The translations under genes were made by a program, and so were the position numbers. This document shows positions 1-7,922 of a stretch of DNA of 64,000 nt, one piece after another (within the stretch, counting starts at the first letter, position 1; every line of letters starts with the position of its first letter). The stretch comes from Bacteroidota bacterium (GTDB taxonomy: Bacteria; Bacteroidota; Bacteroidia; Bacteroidales; F082): positions 62,001 to 126,000 of the forward strand of contig JAERTD010000011.1 of the NCBI GenBank assembly GCA_016845175.1. Reading direction: 5' to 3'. The notes beneath the pieces were generated by a model. It did not search any database, had not been told where the DNA came from, and saw only the letters and a list, made by a program, of their open reading frames with translations.

Positions 1-958
1 GAAGTTGCATAAGTAAACCGCCAATGACCTTCTTGTACAAATAGGTTGTTTCCCTTAGCCGGTCAGGCACAATATTATCGATGTTCTTTACGAAAATGAT
101 TTCCTGATCCAGATCATTCAGGTTTTCAATTAAAGCACCATGGCCACCGGGTCGGAATAAAAGGCTACCATCCGAAGTACGGAAAGGTTCATTATCCATA
201 TCCACAGCAATGGTATCGGTGGCTGGTTTTTGCTGAGAGAAATTGACATCAAAGGTGACACCATAGTGGTCTTCATGCTTAGCTTTTTTATCAGCAATGG
301 CCGATTCAAATTTTTGCTGGTGTTCAGGTGAAACCGTTAAATGGACTTTGGCTACCTTATCATTATCCGTCGAATAATTGGCGGCTTCTACCAGATGTTC
401 CTCTACGGCATACCTTGAATCGTCTTCATACCAGTGAAATTGCAACAAACCCTTGGGAAGTTTGGCGTAATTCAGTCCTTGATCTGTAAGAAAGTAGCTT
501 AAAATGCTATTGTAGTCATGGTCTTTTCTGAGTTGTTCGATATTCAGTCCGTTGACTTCAAGAACCTTCATTAAATCTTTATAACAGGCCTGCTTGTGGA
601 TATTTCTAAGAAAATAACCCACGGAATTGAAGTCAGTTTCTGCCTCCAGTGCAGCAATGGTTTCAGGACTCCCGTCATAGGATTCCATGAATTCAAACAA
701 TTGCTTAAACATACGACTGGCAGCACCAGAGGCCGGTACGAATTTTAAAATATCATAATCCCTGCGGTTATTATCGAAATAAGCGGCCAACTTCCTGGCT
801 TCTTCCTCAGAAAATGAATGCAGTCCATGGCTGGGTATGGCTGCTGCTTTCAGACGTATAAATGGAAAGCCACGTTTAAAATTGGATATTTGCTTTTCGA
901 CAATAGCAAGCTCGATTCCTTTGTCGTTGATTTGTTTCAGGTCCTCTGGGCTTATCAT
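1..958 (-). CDS. DUF4301 family protein (C-terminus cut by window edge)
   Basis: The reading frame runs from an ATG at 958 off the left edge, so about 319 residues are visible and the C-terminus is missing. The protein starts MISPEDLKQIND and contains VPASGAASRMF, RPGGHGALI and VKNIDNIVPD, which match the DUF4301 family of Bacteroidota. That family has a nucleotidyltransferase-like appearance (glycine-rich loop early, GGHGAL later), but its reaction is not established as far as I know. No signal peptide is visible, so it is probably cytoplasmic. It reads away from the tRNA-Leu cluster and lies outside the integrated element. Family call is fairly sure; function is unknown. Confidence 0.8.
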   Translation of the reverse strand, partial: MISPEDLKQINDKGIELAIVEKQISNFKRGFPFIRLKAAAIPSHGLHSFSEEEARKLAAYFDNNRRDYDILKFVPASGAASRMFKQLFEFMESYDGSPETIAALEAETDFNSVGYFLRNIHKQACYKDLMKVLEVNGLNIEQLRKDHDYNSILSYFLTDQGLNYAKLPKGLLQFHWYEDDSRYAVEEHLVEAANYSTDNDKVAKVHLTVSPEHQQKFESAIADKKAKHEDHYGVTFDVNFSQQKPATDTIAVDMDNEPFRTSDGSLLFRPGGHGALIENLNDLDQEIIFVKNIDNIVPDRLRETTYLYKKVIGGLLMQL

Positions 959-1045
959 AAGATGAGTTGTTTATTCGCTGCATAAAAATACTGAAAATCT
1001 GTTCCCTTCGGTGCCAGCCTCAAGAAACATTTTTAAAGAAAAGAC

Positions 1046-1075
1046 TTTGTCAAAAGTGAAATAATACTATTTTTG
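1046..1075 (+). promoter_or_regulatory. Bacteroidota-type promoter of tRNA-Leu(GAG)
   Basis: TTTG at 1046-1049 fits the -33 element and TATTTTTG at 1068-1075 fits the TAnnTTTG -7 element, with 18 bases between. Transcription would start about 7 bases downstream, a few bases before the tRNA at 1089. It may also drive the second tRNA-Leu at 1265. Confidence 0.65.
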
Positions 1076-1088
1076 CACTCCTTTTTAA

Positions 1089-1172
1089 GCCCAGATGGCG
1101 GAAATGGTAGACGCGCATGGTTGAGGGCCATGTTCCCGTTAGGGAGTGCAAGTTCGATTCTTGTTCTGGGCA
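1089..1172 (+). tRNA. tRNA-Leu(GAG)
   Basis: A class II tRNA with acceptor arms GCCCAGA and TCTGGGC, a D arm, an anticodon stem CATGG/CCATG enclosing loop TTGAGGG (anticodon GAG), a long variable arm and T loop TTCGATT. The discriminator is A at 1172. CCA is not encoded (CAG follows). Confidence 0.95.
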
Positions 1173-1177
1173 CAGAG

Positions 1178-1260
1178 GAATGTAGAAAGATGAGTGAATA
1201 ATGTAGAAAAAGGAAGTAATTCTTACAAACTCTACATTCGACATTATTAAATCTACATTC
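1178..1260. repeat. 83-bp palindromic repeat, left copy
   Basis: The element starts GAATGTAGA and ends with its exact complement TCTACATTC, with an inner pair AATGTAGA (1200-1207) / TCTACATT (1231-1238). A second 83-bp copy at 11523-11605 has about 72 matching bases. In the inner stem the pair A1207-T1231 is replaced by C-G in the other copy, so pairing is preserved. It sits between the two tRNA-Leu genes. It could be a MITE/REP-like element or a structured tRNA spacer. Confidence 0.7.
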
Positions 1261-1264
1261 AATT

Positions 1265-1351
1265 GCCCAAGTGGCGGAATTGGTAGACGCGCTACATTCA
1301 GGGTGTAGTGACCGCACGGTCGTGAAAGTTCGAGTCTTTTCTTGGGCACCA
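1265..1351 (+). tRNA. tRNA-Leu(CAG), target of the integrated element
   Basis: A class II tRNA with acceptor arms GCCCAAG and CTTGGGC, anticodon stem CTACA/TGTAG with loop TTCAGGG (anticodon CAG), a long variable arm, and A discriminator at 1348. Bases 1349-1351 read CCA, but the last A is supplied by the integrated element; the displaced chromosomal copy reads ACCC. The gene remains complete after integration because its 3' part is regenerated. Confidence 0.95.
1278..1350 (+). repeat. attL: 73-bp direct repeat inside tRNA-Leu(CAG)
   Basis: These 73 bases, from the D arm to two bases past the discriminator, recur without mismatch at 11382-11454, exactly 10,104 bases away. This is the expected footprint of a tyrosine recombinase that uses the 3' part of a tRNA gene as its attachment site. 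The strand-exchange point lies somewhere inside the repeat. Confidence 0.9.
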
Positions 1352-1353
1352 CT

Positions 1354-1391
1354 AACCTCAATGTCAAGTAATTGATTTTGAGGTTTTTTTT
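1354..1391 (+). terminator. Rho-independent terminator supplied by the element to tRNA-Leu(CAG)
   Basis: AACCTCAA (1354-1361) pairs with TTGAGGTT (1378-1385), with an inner TCAA/TTGA stem, followed by a run of eight T. It lies just inside the element and replaces the native terminator now stranded at 11461-11493. Confidence 0.8.
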
Positions 1392-2039
1392 ATGCCCGTA
1401 AAAATGTAAATGAACGAACCTGGAAGCAATCTGGAAACAATGTTCCGGTTAAACAATAATTTAATTTCAAAGGTAAGCAATTCACAAACCCCACCATTTT
1501 CAAATCTTAAGCAACCAAAACGGATGATTTGAGGCTGGTCAAGGCCGCAATTCCATAAAAGTAAGCGATCCATTGCGTTCATATAGCCTTTACGAGCCGA
1601 AAAGCAGCAGTAAATTTGCGAAATGTGGTGAAATATGGCCAGAAATCGGTTTTATATGGACTGTATGCCGAAAAAAGTAGGCTTACAAGAACACAAAAGT
1701 TGACCCATTAGGTACGGGTATTTAATGGTTGAGCAATTTTTGCTCTTCCGTAAATCACCAAAAAAGGCAGGGACGTCTACACTCCCTTCGTTTCACATCT
1801 GCAGTTAAAATTCATCTTGAATCATGTTCAAAATTGGTGTTCACTTGTTGGGTTTGTCTCATCTGAGTGGATCCAACCTCCAATTTAGCATTTGGGCATT
1901 TGTTCATGAGTCATTTTGATGTTATTCATTGATTCATCCAAAACTTTCGTAAATGTTAATTGTTGACATGTTGTTTAGTTGGATTATTTATTACATTTGA
2001 GTGAACCTGCAAGTACCTTGACCAAAAAACCTTAACCAA
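1392..2039. other. Intergenic leader of the nuclease cassette
   Basis: I see no convincing gene here. A promoter can be proposed at its right end: TTG at 1971-1973 and TACATTTG (TAnnTTTG) at 1992-1999, giving a start near 2006 and a leader of about 34 bases before the Mrr gene at 2040. Confidence 0.5.
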
Positions 2040-2924
2040 ATGGATATCCCGAAATTTCATGAGACTTTTATACCGATTTTGAAAGTGCTACACAATGGTG
2101 AAACACTTCGAGCAAGGGAGTTATATAAAAAAGTTATTGATCAATACTATTCTGAATTGTCCGATGATCAATTGGAAATGAAAACCAAAAGTGGTGACGT
2201 TCTTATAATAAATAGAATTGCTTGGGGTAAATCTTATTTGAGAAAGGGTGGTTATATAGAATTTCCCAAGAGGGGATTTGTGAAAATAACAGAGAAAGGA
2301 AAAGCGCAAAGCTCTTCAACATTGACCTTGAAGCAAGTTGAAAATTCAGAAAACTACCTTGAATTCTATGCTGAGCAAAATTCTAAAAAGGAACTGACTT
2401 CGTCAATGATTAAGAATGCTTCCCCACAAGACCTGATAGACGAAGGTTTTAATCAGATTGACATCCAGGTAAAAGATGAGTTATTGGAAAAACTAAAGGA
2501 CATCGACCCATTTTATTTTGAAAAAGTTATACTGATTCTATTGAAAAGAATGGGCTATGGTGATTTTGTTGAAACGTCAAAAACGGGAGACGGGGGTATT
2601 GATGGAATAATAAACGAGGATAAACTCGGATTAGATAAGATATACATTCAAGCCAAAAGATACGGTGAGAACAAAGTGCGCGAAAAGGATATCCGTAATT
2701 TTATTGGTGCTATGAGTGGGGATACCCAAAAAGGTGTATTTGTTACGACCTCCTCATTTGATTCAGGTGCAATTAAGAAAGCACACGACGCCCACCATAC
2801 TATAATTTTGATGGACGGTTCAAAACTAGTTGACCTTATGCATCAATACAATGTTGGAATTCAAATAAAATCGATATATGAAGTGAAAGAATTGGATAAT
2901 GATTTCTTTGAGGAGAATAGTTAA
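2040..2924 (+). CDS. Mrr-type restriction endonuclease
   Basis: A 294-residue protein with the two-part layout of Mrr. Residues 1-90 form an Mrr_N-like winged-helix DNA-binding domain, and about 155-275 form an Mrr-type PD-(D/E)xK nuclease. The catalytic set is visible: E161 in FEKVI, D188 in GDGGIDG and Q204-x-K206 in IQAKR, the QxK variant typical of Mrr_cat. Mrr enzymes are type IV restriction nucleases that cut foreign or modified DNA. It has its own promoter (1971-1999) and is followed 10 bases later by an HNH gene, so the two are probably co-transcribed. No methyltransferase is adjacent, which fits type IV. Family sure; target modification unknown. Confidence 0.88.
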   Translation: MDIPKFHETFIPILKVLHNGETLRARELYKKVIDQYYSELSDDQLEMKTKSGDVLIINRIAWGKSYLRKGGYIEFPKRGFVKITEKGKAQSSSTLTLKQVENSENYLEFYAEQNSKKELTSSMIKNASPQDLIDEGFNQIDIQVKDELLEKLKDIDPFYFEKVILILLKRMGYGDFVETSKTGDGGIDGIINEDKLGLDKIYIQAKRYGENKVREKDIRNFIGAMSGDTQKGVFVTTSSFDSGAIKKAHDAHHTIILMDGSKLVDLMHQYNVGIQIKSIYEVKELDNDFFEENS

Positions 2925-2934
2925 TTATTAAAGG

Positions 2935-3288
2935 ATGGCTAATAGATGGGGAATACCAAAAGAGGTTGAAGAGTATGTAAAAAAAAGAGATACTTCATGT
3001 GTGTATTGCGGTGTAGAATTTTCTTTTGATAACGACAATCGAAAAAGAAAGCCATCCTGGGAACACATAGTCAATGATATTAGAATCAATAGCTGTGATA
3101 ACATAGCACTTTGTTGCATGTCTTGTAATGCAAGTAAAGGGTCGAAGTTACTCATTGACTGGCTCGATAGTAATTACTGTAAGAAAAATAGAATTACGGT
3201 TGATTCTGTTACAAATGTTGTAAAATTAGCGATAAAGAACCCTCCCAAAATAGTGATAAATAAAGACAACAGCGGTTTCGTGCTATAG
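2935..3288 (+). CDS. HNH endonuclease
   Basis: A 117-residue protein with a compact HNH fold. CVYC (C22, C25) and CCMSC (C61, C64) form a four-cysteine zinc knuckle, SWEH gives H44 of the first HNH histidine, and NxxKG (N65, K68) closes the motif. It has no other domain, so specificity must come from the HNH module or a partner. It starts 10 bases after the Mrr stop, consistent with one transcript and a joint role. Small HNH proteins of this kind occur in restriction, phage and toxin settings; a defence role is inferred only from context. Confidence 0.82.
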   Translation: MANRWGIPKEVEEYVKKRDTSCVYCGVEFSFDNDNRKRKPSWEHIVNDIRINSCDNIALCCMSCNASKGSKLLIDWLDSNYCKKNRITVDSVTNVVKLAIKNPPKIVINKDNSGFVL

Positions 3289-3359
3289 CCTTGACCTTAG
3301 CAACAATTTAAAGAACACTATAAAAACCATAAAAGAGAATACTAAAGTAAAAAACCTTT

Positions 3360-4346
3360 ATGAAGCTTTTTATTGATACAAACATATATCTAAAATTTTA
3401 CCATTTCACAAGCGATGAATTAGAAGAGCTCAATAAATTAATTGTACTTATTGATGAAGATGAAATTGAACTTCTTATACCCGAACAGGTAATCAACGAA
3501 TTTAGAAGAAACAGAGAAGTTAAAATTGCAGATGCTCTTAAAAAATTAAGAGGAGATAACTTAGAAGGCACCTTCCCAGTATTTTGTAAAGAATACGAAG
3601 AATTTAAAAAAATGAATAAAGCCATCTCAGAATATCAGGAAAACAAGAAAGCTCTAATAGACAAATTGAAAACTGCTATTGAATCCTATAAGTTAAAAGC
3701 AGATGAAGTAATTGAAAAACTTTTTGCTAAAGCAATTTTAATTGAAATAACAGAAGGACTTATCCAAAGGGCAAAAAGAAGATTTGATCTTGGAAATCCA
3801 CCTGGAAAAAACAATTCATATGGAGATGCCGTAAATTGGGAAAGTCTTATGTTAGAAGTAAATTACGGAGAAGATTTGTTTTTCCTATCTGATGATACTG
3901 ATTATTTCTCAAAAATTAATAACAAAAATTTTAACAAATATCTAAGCAGAGAATGGGAAGAAATAAAAAACTCAAAAATTGTCTTTTATATATCAATTTC
4001 AGATTTTTTTAAGGAAAATTTTCCAGATATTAAACTTGCAACAGAATATTTAAAAGACCTTACAATAAGCAAGTTAGAAGAATCTGGTAATTTTAAAACT
4101 GCCAGAAAACATTTATATAAACTCTCTGATTTACACGATTTCAATTCTAATCAGATTAATAAGATTTTTAATGCAGTATTAAATAATAATCAAATACTTT
4201 GGATATCAGAAGATCATGATATAAATGAGATTTTATTTAAATGGGTTGATGATTACTCATCTTTCTTAGGAGAGGAGGCAATAAATTCATTTAAGTCAAA
4301 GGTCGAAAAAATCTTAGATATTGATGAAGATGAATTACCATTTTAA
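3360..4346 (+). CDS. PIN-domain ribonuclease-like protein
   Basis: A 328-residue protein beginning with a PIN fold. D6 in FIDTN, E47 in VINEF, D156 in SYGDA and the acidic run D178-D179/D181 in LSDDTDYF match the four acidic metal-binding positions of PIN nucleases. Residues 85-120 are lysine/glutamate-rich and helical, and about 215-328 form an unassigned C-terminal region, so it resembles the large PIN-like DUF4935 type rather than a VapC toxin (about 130 aa). No antitoxin gene precedes it. It follows the HNH gene after 71 bases and is more AT-rich than that gene, suggesting separate acquisition. RNA cleavage is a family-based inference. Confidence 0.78.
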   Translation: MKLFIDTNIYLKFYHFTSDELEELNKLIVLIDEDEIELLIPEQVINEFRRNREVKIADALKKLRGDNLEGTFPVFCKEYEEFKKMNKAISEYQENKKALIDKLKTAIESYKLKADEVIEKLFAKAILIEITEGLIQRAKRRFDLGNPPGKNNSYGDAVNWESLMLEVNYGEDLFFLSDDTDYFSKINNKNFNKYLSREWEEIKNSKIVFYISISDFFKENFPDIKLATEYLKDLTISKLEESGNFKTARKHLYKLSDLHDFNSNQINKIFNAVLNNNQILWISEDHDINEILFKWVDDYSSFLGEEAINSFKSKVEKILDIDEDELPF

Positions 4347-4462
4347 AGTAAAACTGAGCCTAACGATGACTAATAAGCCATAGTCCTGATATTTACCCCA
4401 TTCCCTCTTTTAAACCATATTTCCCTTCCACCCCTGCGGCCGTTTGTGGAAGCTGCAGCTTT

Positions 4463-6136
4463 CTATTTTTTAATCACCTTCTTTAACATCACCTCCTTAT
4501 CGTTCCATACCTTGACAATGTATATTCCGGCTGGTAGGTTGCTGATGTCAATTTCTGTTTGGGAATTATTAAATGATCTGGAGAAGACCTGCATCCCATT
4601 CATGTTACAAATACATATGTTTGTATTTATTCCTTGATCATCGTTGTAGCGAATACGTAATATTGAAGAAGCAGGATTAGGGAATACTTCAAAAGAAACT
4701 TCATCAGGCATTTCATCACTAGCTCCTGTCGGGCCCTCTAATGTAGTGAGGCTAATTATACCGGAATAAGGACCGTAACCAGATCCATCGTGTCCTCTAA
4801 TTTTGAAGAAGTATTCTGTCTCAGGCTCCAGACCATCAACAACAAGTGAAGTATCAGACCCCACAGCAAGCTCTTCGTATCCTGGAACAGGAACTGGAGG
4901 GACTCCTACTTCAAAAAGGCTGAAGAAGTATTCATTAGCAGCAGGTGCACTGTTCCATAATGCTGTAAATCCATTTTCATGAATATCGGTGGCTTCCTCT
5001 GGGATAATGATCATTGCAACAAAATCGAATAGCTTTGTCATGATGCTGTCAACATATTGCTCAGAATTAGTGGTTACCACTACTGCTGTGTTATCATCAT
5101 CGCAGAAATATAGTTGGGCAGCATATCCACCAACGCTTCCTCCATTGTGCCCCCATACGATTCTGTTGCCAAAGTCTTCTCTTTTATATAATCCTAGGCC
5201 TGTTGGACCAATACTAGCTGCCCATGATGGATTCTGAACAGTTGTCATTGAGTCAACAGCATCACCTGAAAGAATACTTTGTCCTTTATAAACACCGTGA
5301 TTTAGAAGCATTATTGCAAAATTTGAAAGTTCAAGTGCTGATGATCGTAATGCCATTGAAGGGTATGCAGGATGACCCCTATGCTCTTTTGGTAAAAAGC
5401 TACCATAAGAATACTCATAACCTCTGGCCAGGTTTTCCATGATTAGATCACCTAGGAACCATGATGAGCAATACATTTCAAGGGGGTCAAGCAATGAATC
5501 TTGTGCATAATCATGAAATTCTAAACCTGTAAGTGGTTCAACAAGATAACCGGTTAAAGATGATCCATAATTGTCATAATGGTGCTGAGTCCCTGGTTGT
5601 TCATCATAATAATTATCCATATGGAAAAATGTCCCACTGCTTGTAAGATAGTCTACCATGAAGCTACCAAGAGGTATTGTAGGATCACCAATTACTACAA
5701 AAGGGTAGAAGTTCCAATCATTAATGCTCGACGTATGGGATATCAGCATTCTGGCACTTATATTACCGGCACCATTATGTGGGTTTATTACCTGGAAAGG
5801 CATATAATCATTAATATTCTGATCGAGCCCAACAATACCTTGATCCCATAACCTCATCACACACGAAGTTGTTATAGATTTACCTATGGAATATACCTGA
5901 AACAAGGTTGAATCATGGACCGGTATACTATCTTCAAGATCCATAAAACCATAATTACTATTCCAGACTATTGAATCACCGACGATCATACAAGCTGATA
6001 AGCCAGGAGTGTGATGCAAATCCATTTGTTCAAGAATATATTCATTCAACTCAGGATATTGAGCATTCTGTGATTGTACTGAAACAAGACCTGACATCAA
6101 AAAAGCAATCAATAAGGGGCATAGTTTTTTCATCAT
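4463..6136 (-). CDS. T9SS-exported serine hydrolase (class C beta-lactamase fold)
   Basis: A 557-residue protein. A signal peptide (about 1-22) precedes a serine beta-lactamase-like domain with S83-x-x-K86 (SIGK), Y187-x-N189 and H330-N-G, the three motifs of class C/DD-peptidase enzymes. About 385-470 is a fibronectin type III domain, and the last 80 residues are a T9SS type A sorting domain (VFPNPAS near its start, KKVIKK at the end). It should therefore be exported and anchored or released at the cell surface. Substrate could be an ester, peptide or cell-wall peptide and cannot be told. It is cargo of the integrated element, read opposite to the nuclease genes, and its export depends on the host T9SS. 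Confidence 0.88.
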   Translation of the reverse strand: MMKKLCPLLIAFLMSGLVSVQSQNAQYPELNEYILEQMDLHHTPGLSACMIVGDSIVWNSNYGFMDLEDSIPVHDSTLFQVYSIGKSITTSCVMRLWDQGIVGLDQNINDYMPFQVINPHNGAGNISARMLISHTSSINDWNFYPFVVIGDPTIPLGSFMVDYLTSSGTFFHMDNYYDEQPGTQHHYDNYGSSLTGYLVEPLTGLEFHDYAQDSLLDPLEMYCSSWFLGDLIMENLARGYEYSYGSFLPKEHRGHPAYPSMALRSSALELSNFAIMLLNHGVYKGQSILSGDAVDSMTTVQNPSWAASIGPTGLGLYKREDFGNRIVWGHNGGSVGGYAAQLYFCDDDNTAVVVTTNSEQYVDSIMTKLFDFVAMIIIPEEATDIHENGFTALWNSAPAANEYFFSLFEVGVPPVPVPGYEELAVGSDTSLVVDGLEPETEYFFKIRGHDGSGYGPYSGIISLTTLEGPTGASDEMPDEVSFEVFPNPASSILRIRYNDDQGINTNICICNMNGMQVFSRSFNNSQTEIDISNLPAGIYIVKVWNDKEVMLKKVIKK

Positions 6137-6927
6137 ATTTTGCTTTGTCCTCCATAGCGCGAAGAACTCGGAGCCAAGGAGGGGTTAGTAATACTAGAGC
6201 TTATCTACTGGTAGTCTTATACATAGACTACCACAATATAAAAATAAATAATGAAAACGCCAAGATGAAAGAGATTAATGAACGCTGGGATTATATATAT
6301 GAATGCCTGGGCTGAAGCTATGAACCTTTGGAAATGCTTGGTAGGTCAGGGCTGGTGACCAAAGACACGAACGGTTATTAAAAATTTTGTCAAGTATGCA
6401 GATTGTCAGAAATAGTAATATGTCCTCAGCCTGTATTGACCTTAGAATTTTTAGTCATCTTTTACACATCATACCAGTACCTGTGCAGACTTCTTTTCAC
6501 TAATTCGTGCTATACTTAACCTATTCCTAAAAACCCTCTCCTAAGCGACATGTGTTTTTTTTTACTCGTTGCAATTCTATAAAAATCAGACTTGTTCAGC
6601 ATGCAGAACCTAAACCCTAGATGTCCACACAACAGTAGATCGAGTCCCATGTGTAGGACGGCGGCTTTTAAACCAACCTTCCCCTACAACGCCGCTCGCC
6701 GCTTTGCAAGTTGAGGGAGGGTCCGATAGCAAGTGCCATGAAATGGCGCTAGCGGATACGTTTTTCACGCTTGCCCGACCGATCCGCAGGCGAGCCTAAC
6801 TATGAGCAGCGGCAGAATGCGCAGCAGGCTGGGGAGCTGCGGGTGAAAATGACCGTCGGAGCAGCGGATTTGATGACAGACGTCAAGGAAATGCGTTTTA
6901 TGATGTGTTAGGTATGCATCTGGCGTC
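6137..6927. other. Intergenic region with GC-rich stem-loop block
   Basis: The first ~450 bases show no gene. From about 6640 the sequence turns GC-rich and full of hairpins: TCCGATAGC/GCTAGCGGA (6722-6730/6748-6756) enclosing perfect GCCAT/ATGGC; GCTTGCC/GGCGAGC (6769-6775/6789-6795); and CGCAGC/GCTGCG (6820-6825/6836-6841). GCCTAAC (6794-6800) and GTTAGGT (6907-6913) resemble integron attC outer boxes, but inner pairing is poor. It may be a structured RNA or a recombination site. I do not recognise a known RNA family. Confidence 0.4.
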
Positions 6928-6982
6928 AAATTTGCCCGACGAGGGAGTTTGAACTCCGAATTTCCTATCTAACCCCGTCTAA
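6928..6982 (-). repeat. ~55-bp repeat, copy A, downstream of a cassette-like gene
   Basis: This copy matches 7685-7741 over its length apart from a few substitutions and a 2-base indel. It contains the hairpin GGAGTT/AACTCC and the shared blocks TTTGCCCGACGAGGGAG and GTCTAA. It ends 6 bases from the stop of the 198-aa gene, so the two copies frame that gene. Confidence 0.7.
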
Positions 6983-6988
6983 TGCTTC

Positions 6989-7585
6989 TTAAAAGCTTAA
7001 TATAAGACCAATACCATTCTGAGTAGCTGCAAAAGAAAGGTTTGTGCTAGCTTTAGCTTTTTCCATTGCTTCCATGTTGTTTTTCATTCTTCTTGATCCA
7101 GAAATCCAAAGAGGTGTGCCAACTGATATAAATACTGCGGGTATCAGAATGTTTGCTCCTGGTGCATTCGAATAAACCGCTGCATCAAAAAGAAGAAGTG
7201 CTCCTCCTACAAATCCAATAGAATTTAAAATAATACCTGAGTTTCTCAGTTGTTTTGAGCGTCTATACTTCCTTTCGTAATAATCATAATCATGCCCTCG
7301 GTATAATCCTGGTTTTTCATAAACAATTAAGGGTGTAGTATTTTCCTTCTGTGTTTCTGCTTTTTTCACCAATTCAATATTTACACCATCTTTTACAATA
7401 GATTTTGCTTCAACGGACCATTTTAGTGAGTCTTTAAGATAAAAGACAATATTATCATCCTTTACTTCGATAATATCACAATCGAAAATTATTTTACCAT
7501 CGCTTACTGTGTAAATGATGTCAGATTGAGAATAGGAGAATAATACAGCCATCAAAGCCGTAAAAAGTAAAATTGATTTTTTCAT
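6989..7585 (-). CDS. Secreted protein of unknown function with two hydrophobic segments
   Basis: 198 residues, not recognised. A signal peptide (about 1-19) is followed by a small beta-rich N-terminal part (residues 24-70), then a charged Tyr/Arg-rich stretch (about 95-112, RGHDYDYYERKYRR). Two hydrophobic segments follow at about 117-135 and 145-160, the second containing a proline. The C-terminus ends in a beta-like segment (GIGLILSF), as in some outer-membrane proteins. It is flanked by two copies of a ~55-bp repeat (6928-6982 and 7685-7741), giving a cassette-like look. It lies in the integrated element between cargo and core genes. No function can be proposed. Confidence 0.65.
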   Translation of the reverse strand: MKKSILLFTALMAVLFSYSQSDIIYTVSDGKIIFDCDIIEVKDDNIVFYLKDSLKWSVEAKSIVKDGVNIELVKKAETQKENTTPLIVYEKPGLYRGHDYDYYERKYRRSKQLRNSGIILNSIGFVGGALLLFDAAVYSNAPGANILIPAVFISVGTPLWISGSRRMKNNMEAMEKAKASTNLSFAATQNGIGLILSF

Positions 7586-7684
7586 CTTTAGGTTTGTGGG
7601 TTAATAAGATTGTAAATTTAGGAAAAATGTGACGAAGGATGATTTTTATGAGGCGGTTTACACATTGCTATTGTATTCGCTGAA

Positions 7685-7741
7685 AAATTTGCCCGACGAG
7701 GGAGATTGAACTCCGATCTTCCTGGTACTAACCCTGTCTAA
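7685..7741 (-). repeat. ~55-bp repeat, copy B, upstream of a cassette-like gene
   Basis: The partner of 6928-6982; TTTGCCCGACGAGGGAG and GTCTAA are identical in both. It lies 100 bases upstream of the 198-aa gene in the 337-base gap 7586-7922. The rest of that gap shows only an inverted repeat AATCCCTG/CAGGGATT (7845-7852/7891-7898) just after the next gene, which may help end its transcript. Confidence 0.7.
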
Positions 7742-7922
7742 GAATTCTCCAATATACTTAGATCTGAATTTAGTATATACTTAAATATCAATGTGTTAAT
7801 GCGGAGTTTTTGCCTCCAAAACTATCTGTTGATGTAAGAATACCAATCCCTGAAAAAGGCGTCAAAAAGGGTCACTTCGCACACCTTAAACAGGGATTTT
7901 AAGGGCTTAGATCAAAGTTGGG

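Noticed and set aside
1033-1582. Three minus-strand open frames of 72-105 codons
   Set aside because: They run across the two tRNA-Leu genes and the terminator; their composition shows no protein character.
6794-6913. Integron attC site
   Set aside because: Outer boxes GCCTAAC and GTTAGGT fit, but the interior arms do not pair and no integron integrase is present; kept only as a hint inside a finding.
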